From the NCBI GenBank assembly GCA_934754975.1, contig CAKVKI010000162.1:1-5997 (forward strand): DNA of 5,997 bases. The letters are read 5' to 3'. Within the stretch, counting starts at the first letter, position 1. The number at the start of each line of letters is the position of its first letter. Shown one piece after another: positions 4,696 to 5,997 of this stretch. The notes beneath the pieces are model-generated. The model worked only from the letters and a program-made list of their open reading frames with translations, did no database searches and was not told the DNA's origin. Source of the stretch: an uncultured Alistipes sp. GTDB taxonomy: Bacteria > Bacteroidota > Bacteroidia > Bacteroidales > Rikenellaceae. Both the position numbers and the translations under genes were made by a program.

Positions 4696-5997
4696 ATGTC
4701 GGAAATTATCTCATTGGAACCCCGCGTCGTCTGGGAGCAGTTCGACGCCATCACACGGGTTCCGCGCCCCTCGAAGAAGGAGGGTAAAATTATCGAATTT
4801 CTGGTGGATTTCGCCCGGAAGCACAATATCGAATACAAGAAGGACGCCATCGGCAATGTGGTGATGCGCAAGCCTGCCACGCCGGGCTTCGAAAACCGTC
4901 CGACGGTTATTCTTCAGTCGCATATGGACATGGTCTGCGAGAAGAATTCCGACGTGGAGTTCGATTTCGACAAGGACCCGATCCGCACGCGCATCGACGG
5001 CGGATGGGTCCGGGCCGAAGGCACGACCCTCGGCGCCGACTGCGGTATCGGCATGGCCGCCGCAATGGCTGTACTGATCGATCCCGCCGTGGAACATGGT
5101 CCCGTCGAAGCGCTCTTTACGGTCGATGAGGAGACGGGCCTGACCGGGGCTTTCGAACTGGGCGAACATATGCTTACGGGCAAATACCTCATCAACCTCG
5201 ATTCGGAGGACGAGGGCGAAATCTTCATCGGCTGTGCCGGCGGCATCGACACGATCGCCACGTTCAGTTATACGATGGAGGAAGCGCCGAAAAACTATAC
5301 CTTCTTCCGGGTCGACGTATCGGACCTGCAGGGCGGACATTCGGGCGACGACATCGACAAGGGCCGCGTCAATTCCAACAAGACCGTAGCACGCCTGCTG
5401 TGGGACGGCATGCAGAGCTATGAACTGAAACTGAGCTATTTCAACGGCGGTAACCTGCGCAATGCGATTCCCCGCGAGGCGTATGCGATCTTCGGCGTTC
5501 CGACCCGGTTCAAGGATGAATTCGTCAAGCACTATAAACTTTTCGCCGCCGATCTCGAAGCCGAGTTCCGTTTTCGCGAACCCAACTTTAAGATCACGCT
5601 CAATGAAATGCCGCAGGTCGATCAGGTACTCGACGCCCGGACGCAGTTCGGACTGGTTTATTCGCTGGTGGGCGTACCCAACGGCGTGATCGCCATGTCG
5701 TTCGCCGTGCCGGGACTGGTCGAAACCTCGACCAACCTCGCTTCGGTGAAATTCGAAGAGGGCAACCGCATCGTCGTCACCTCTTCCCAGCGTTCGTCCG
5801 TCGAGAGCGCCAAGACCTATGTAATGCAGATGGTCGAATCGGTATTTGCGCTGGCCGGGGCCGATGTGGCGCACTCCGACGGCTATCCGGGCTGGACGCC
5901 CGACCCGCAGTCGGTCCTGCTCGAAAAGACGGTCGATGCCTACAAACGGCTGTTCCGCACCGATCCCAAAGTCCGTGCGATTCATGCGGGACTGGAG
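4696..5997 (+). CDS. pepD: Aminoacyl-histidine dipeptidase, M20C family (3'-truncated by window edge)
   Basis: This is a di-zinc cytosolic peptidase, a homologue of E. coli PepD, which cleaves Xaa-His and other dipeptides. The frame runs 434 codons to the window edge, and about 50 residues of a typical 485 are missing. The start matches E. coli PepD in position and pattern (SLEPRVVWEQF versus LSPQPLWDIF). Catalytic-domain residues seen: SHMDMV with H76 and D78; TTLGADCGIG with bridging D115; DEETG with E145 (general base) and E146; and D169 in NLDSEDEGE. The inserted dimerisation (lid) domain has GGHSG with H215 and LRNAIPRE 254-261. YPGW and the closing HAGLE fit the C-terminal part, and E434, the last visible residue, is in the position of the final metal ligand in HAGLECG. 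The residue after D115 is Cys where E. coli has Asn. A Bacteroidota-type promoter lies directly upstream, and no Shine-Dalgarno is seen. Confidence 0.96.
   Translation, partial: MSEIISLEPRVVWEQFDAITRVPRPSKKEGKIIEFLVDFARKHNIEYKKDAIGNVVMRKPATPGFENRPTVILQSHMDMVCEKNSDVEFDFDKDPIRTRIDGGWVRAEGTTLGADCGIGMAAAMAVLIDPAVEHGPVEALFTVDEETGLTGAFELGEHMLTGKYLINLDSEDEGEIFIGCAGGIDTIATFSYTMEEAPKNYTFFRVDVSDLQGGHSGDDIDKGRVNSNKTVARLLWDGMQSYELKLSYFNGGNLRNAIPREAYAIFGVPTRFKDEFVKHYKLFAADLEAEFRFREPNFKITLNEMPQVDQVLDARTQFGLVYSLVGVPNGVIAMSFAVPGLVETSTNLASVKFEEGNRIVVTSSQRSSVESAKTYVMQMVESVFALAGADVAHSDGYPGWTPDPQSVLLEKTVDAYKRLFRTDPKVRAIHAGLE

Noticed and set aside
4711..5985. Long antisense open frame (424 codons) opposite pepD
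   Set aside because: The plus strand encodes a full match to PepD with all metal ligands. The antisense product has no recognisable motif, and long antisense frames are expected in GC-rich genes.

Overview
The window reads as a slice of an ordinary chromosome from a GC-rich member of the Bacteroidota, most like Alistipes (Rikenellaceae). The reasons are a Bacteroidota-type UvrA, two DUF4251 proteins (a family I know mainly from this phylum), no Shine-Dalgarno sequence before any start, and two matches to the Bacteroidota -7 promoter element TAnnTTTG. The genus is an inference from composition and protein style.

Layout: (1) 1-2586 (+) is the nucleotide-excision-repair ATPase UvrA, cut by the left edge so that its first Walker A motif is missing. 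(2) 2651-3193 (+) is a small secreted DUF4251 protein. (3) 3194-3392 is a GC-rich, hairpin-rich stretch ending in a terminator-like hairpin with a UUCG loop. (4) A second DUF4251 protein ends at 4070 (+), and its start is unclear. (5) 4088-4130 is a strong bidirectional terminator between convergent genes. (6) 4150-4629 (-) is ispF of the non-mevalonate isoprenoid pathway. (7) 4630-4695 is a 66-bp divergent promoter region. (8) 4696-5997 (+) is the aminoacyl-histidine dipeptidase pepD, cut by the right edge.

The genes do not form one pathway. DNA repair, isoprenoid synthesis and peptide breakdown are housekeeping functions. The two DUF4251 genes are tandem paralogues of unknown role, probably exported. 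The least explained part is the junction between them: there is no ATG between 3195 and 3447, the second protein's signal peptide is encoded right after a terminator-like hairpin, and I see no promoter between hairpin and gene. I found no mobile element, CRISPR array, tRNA or rRNA, and no convincing new multi-gene system.
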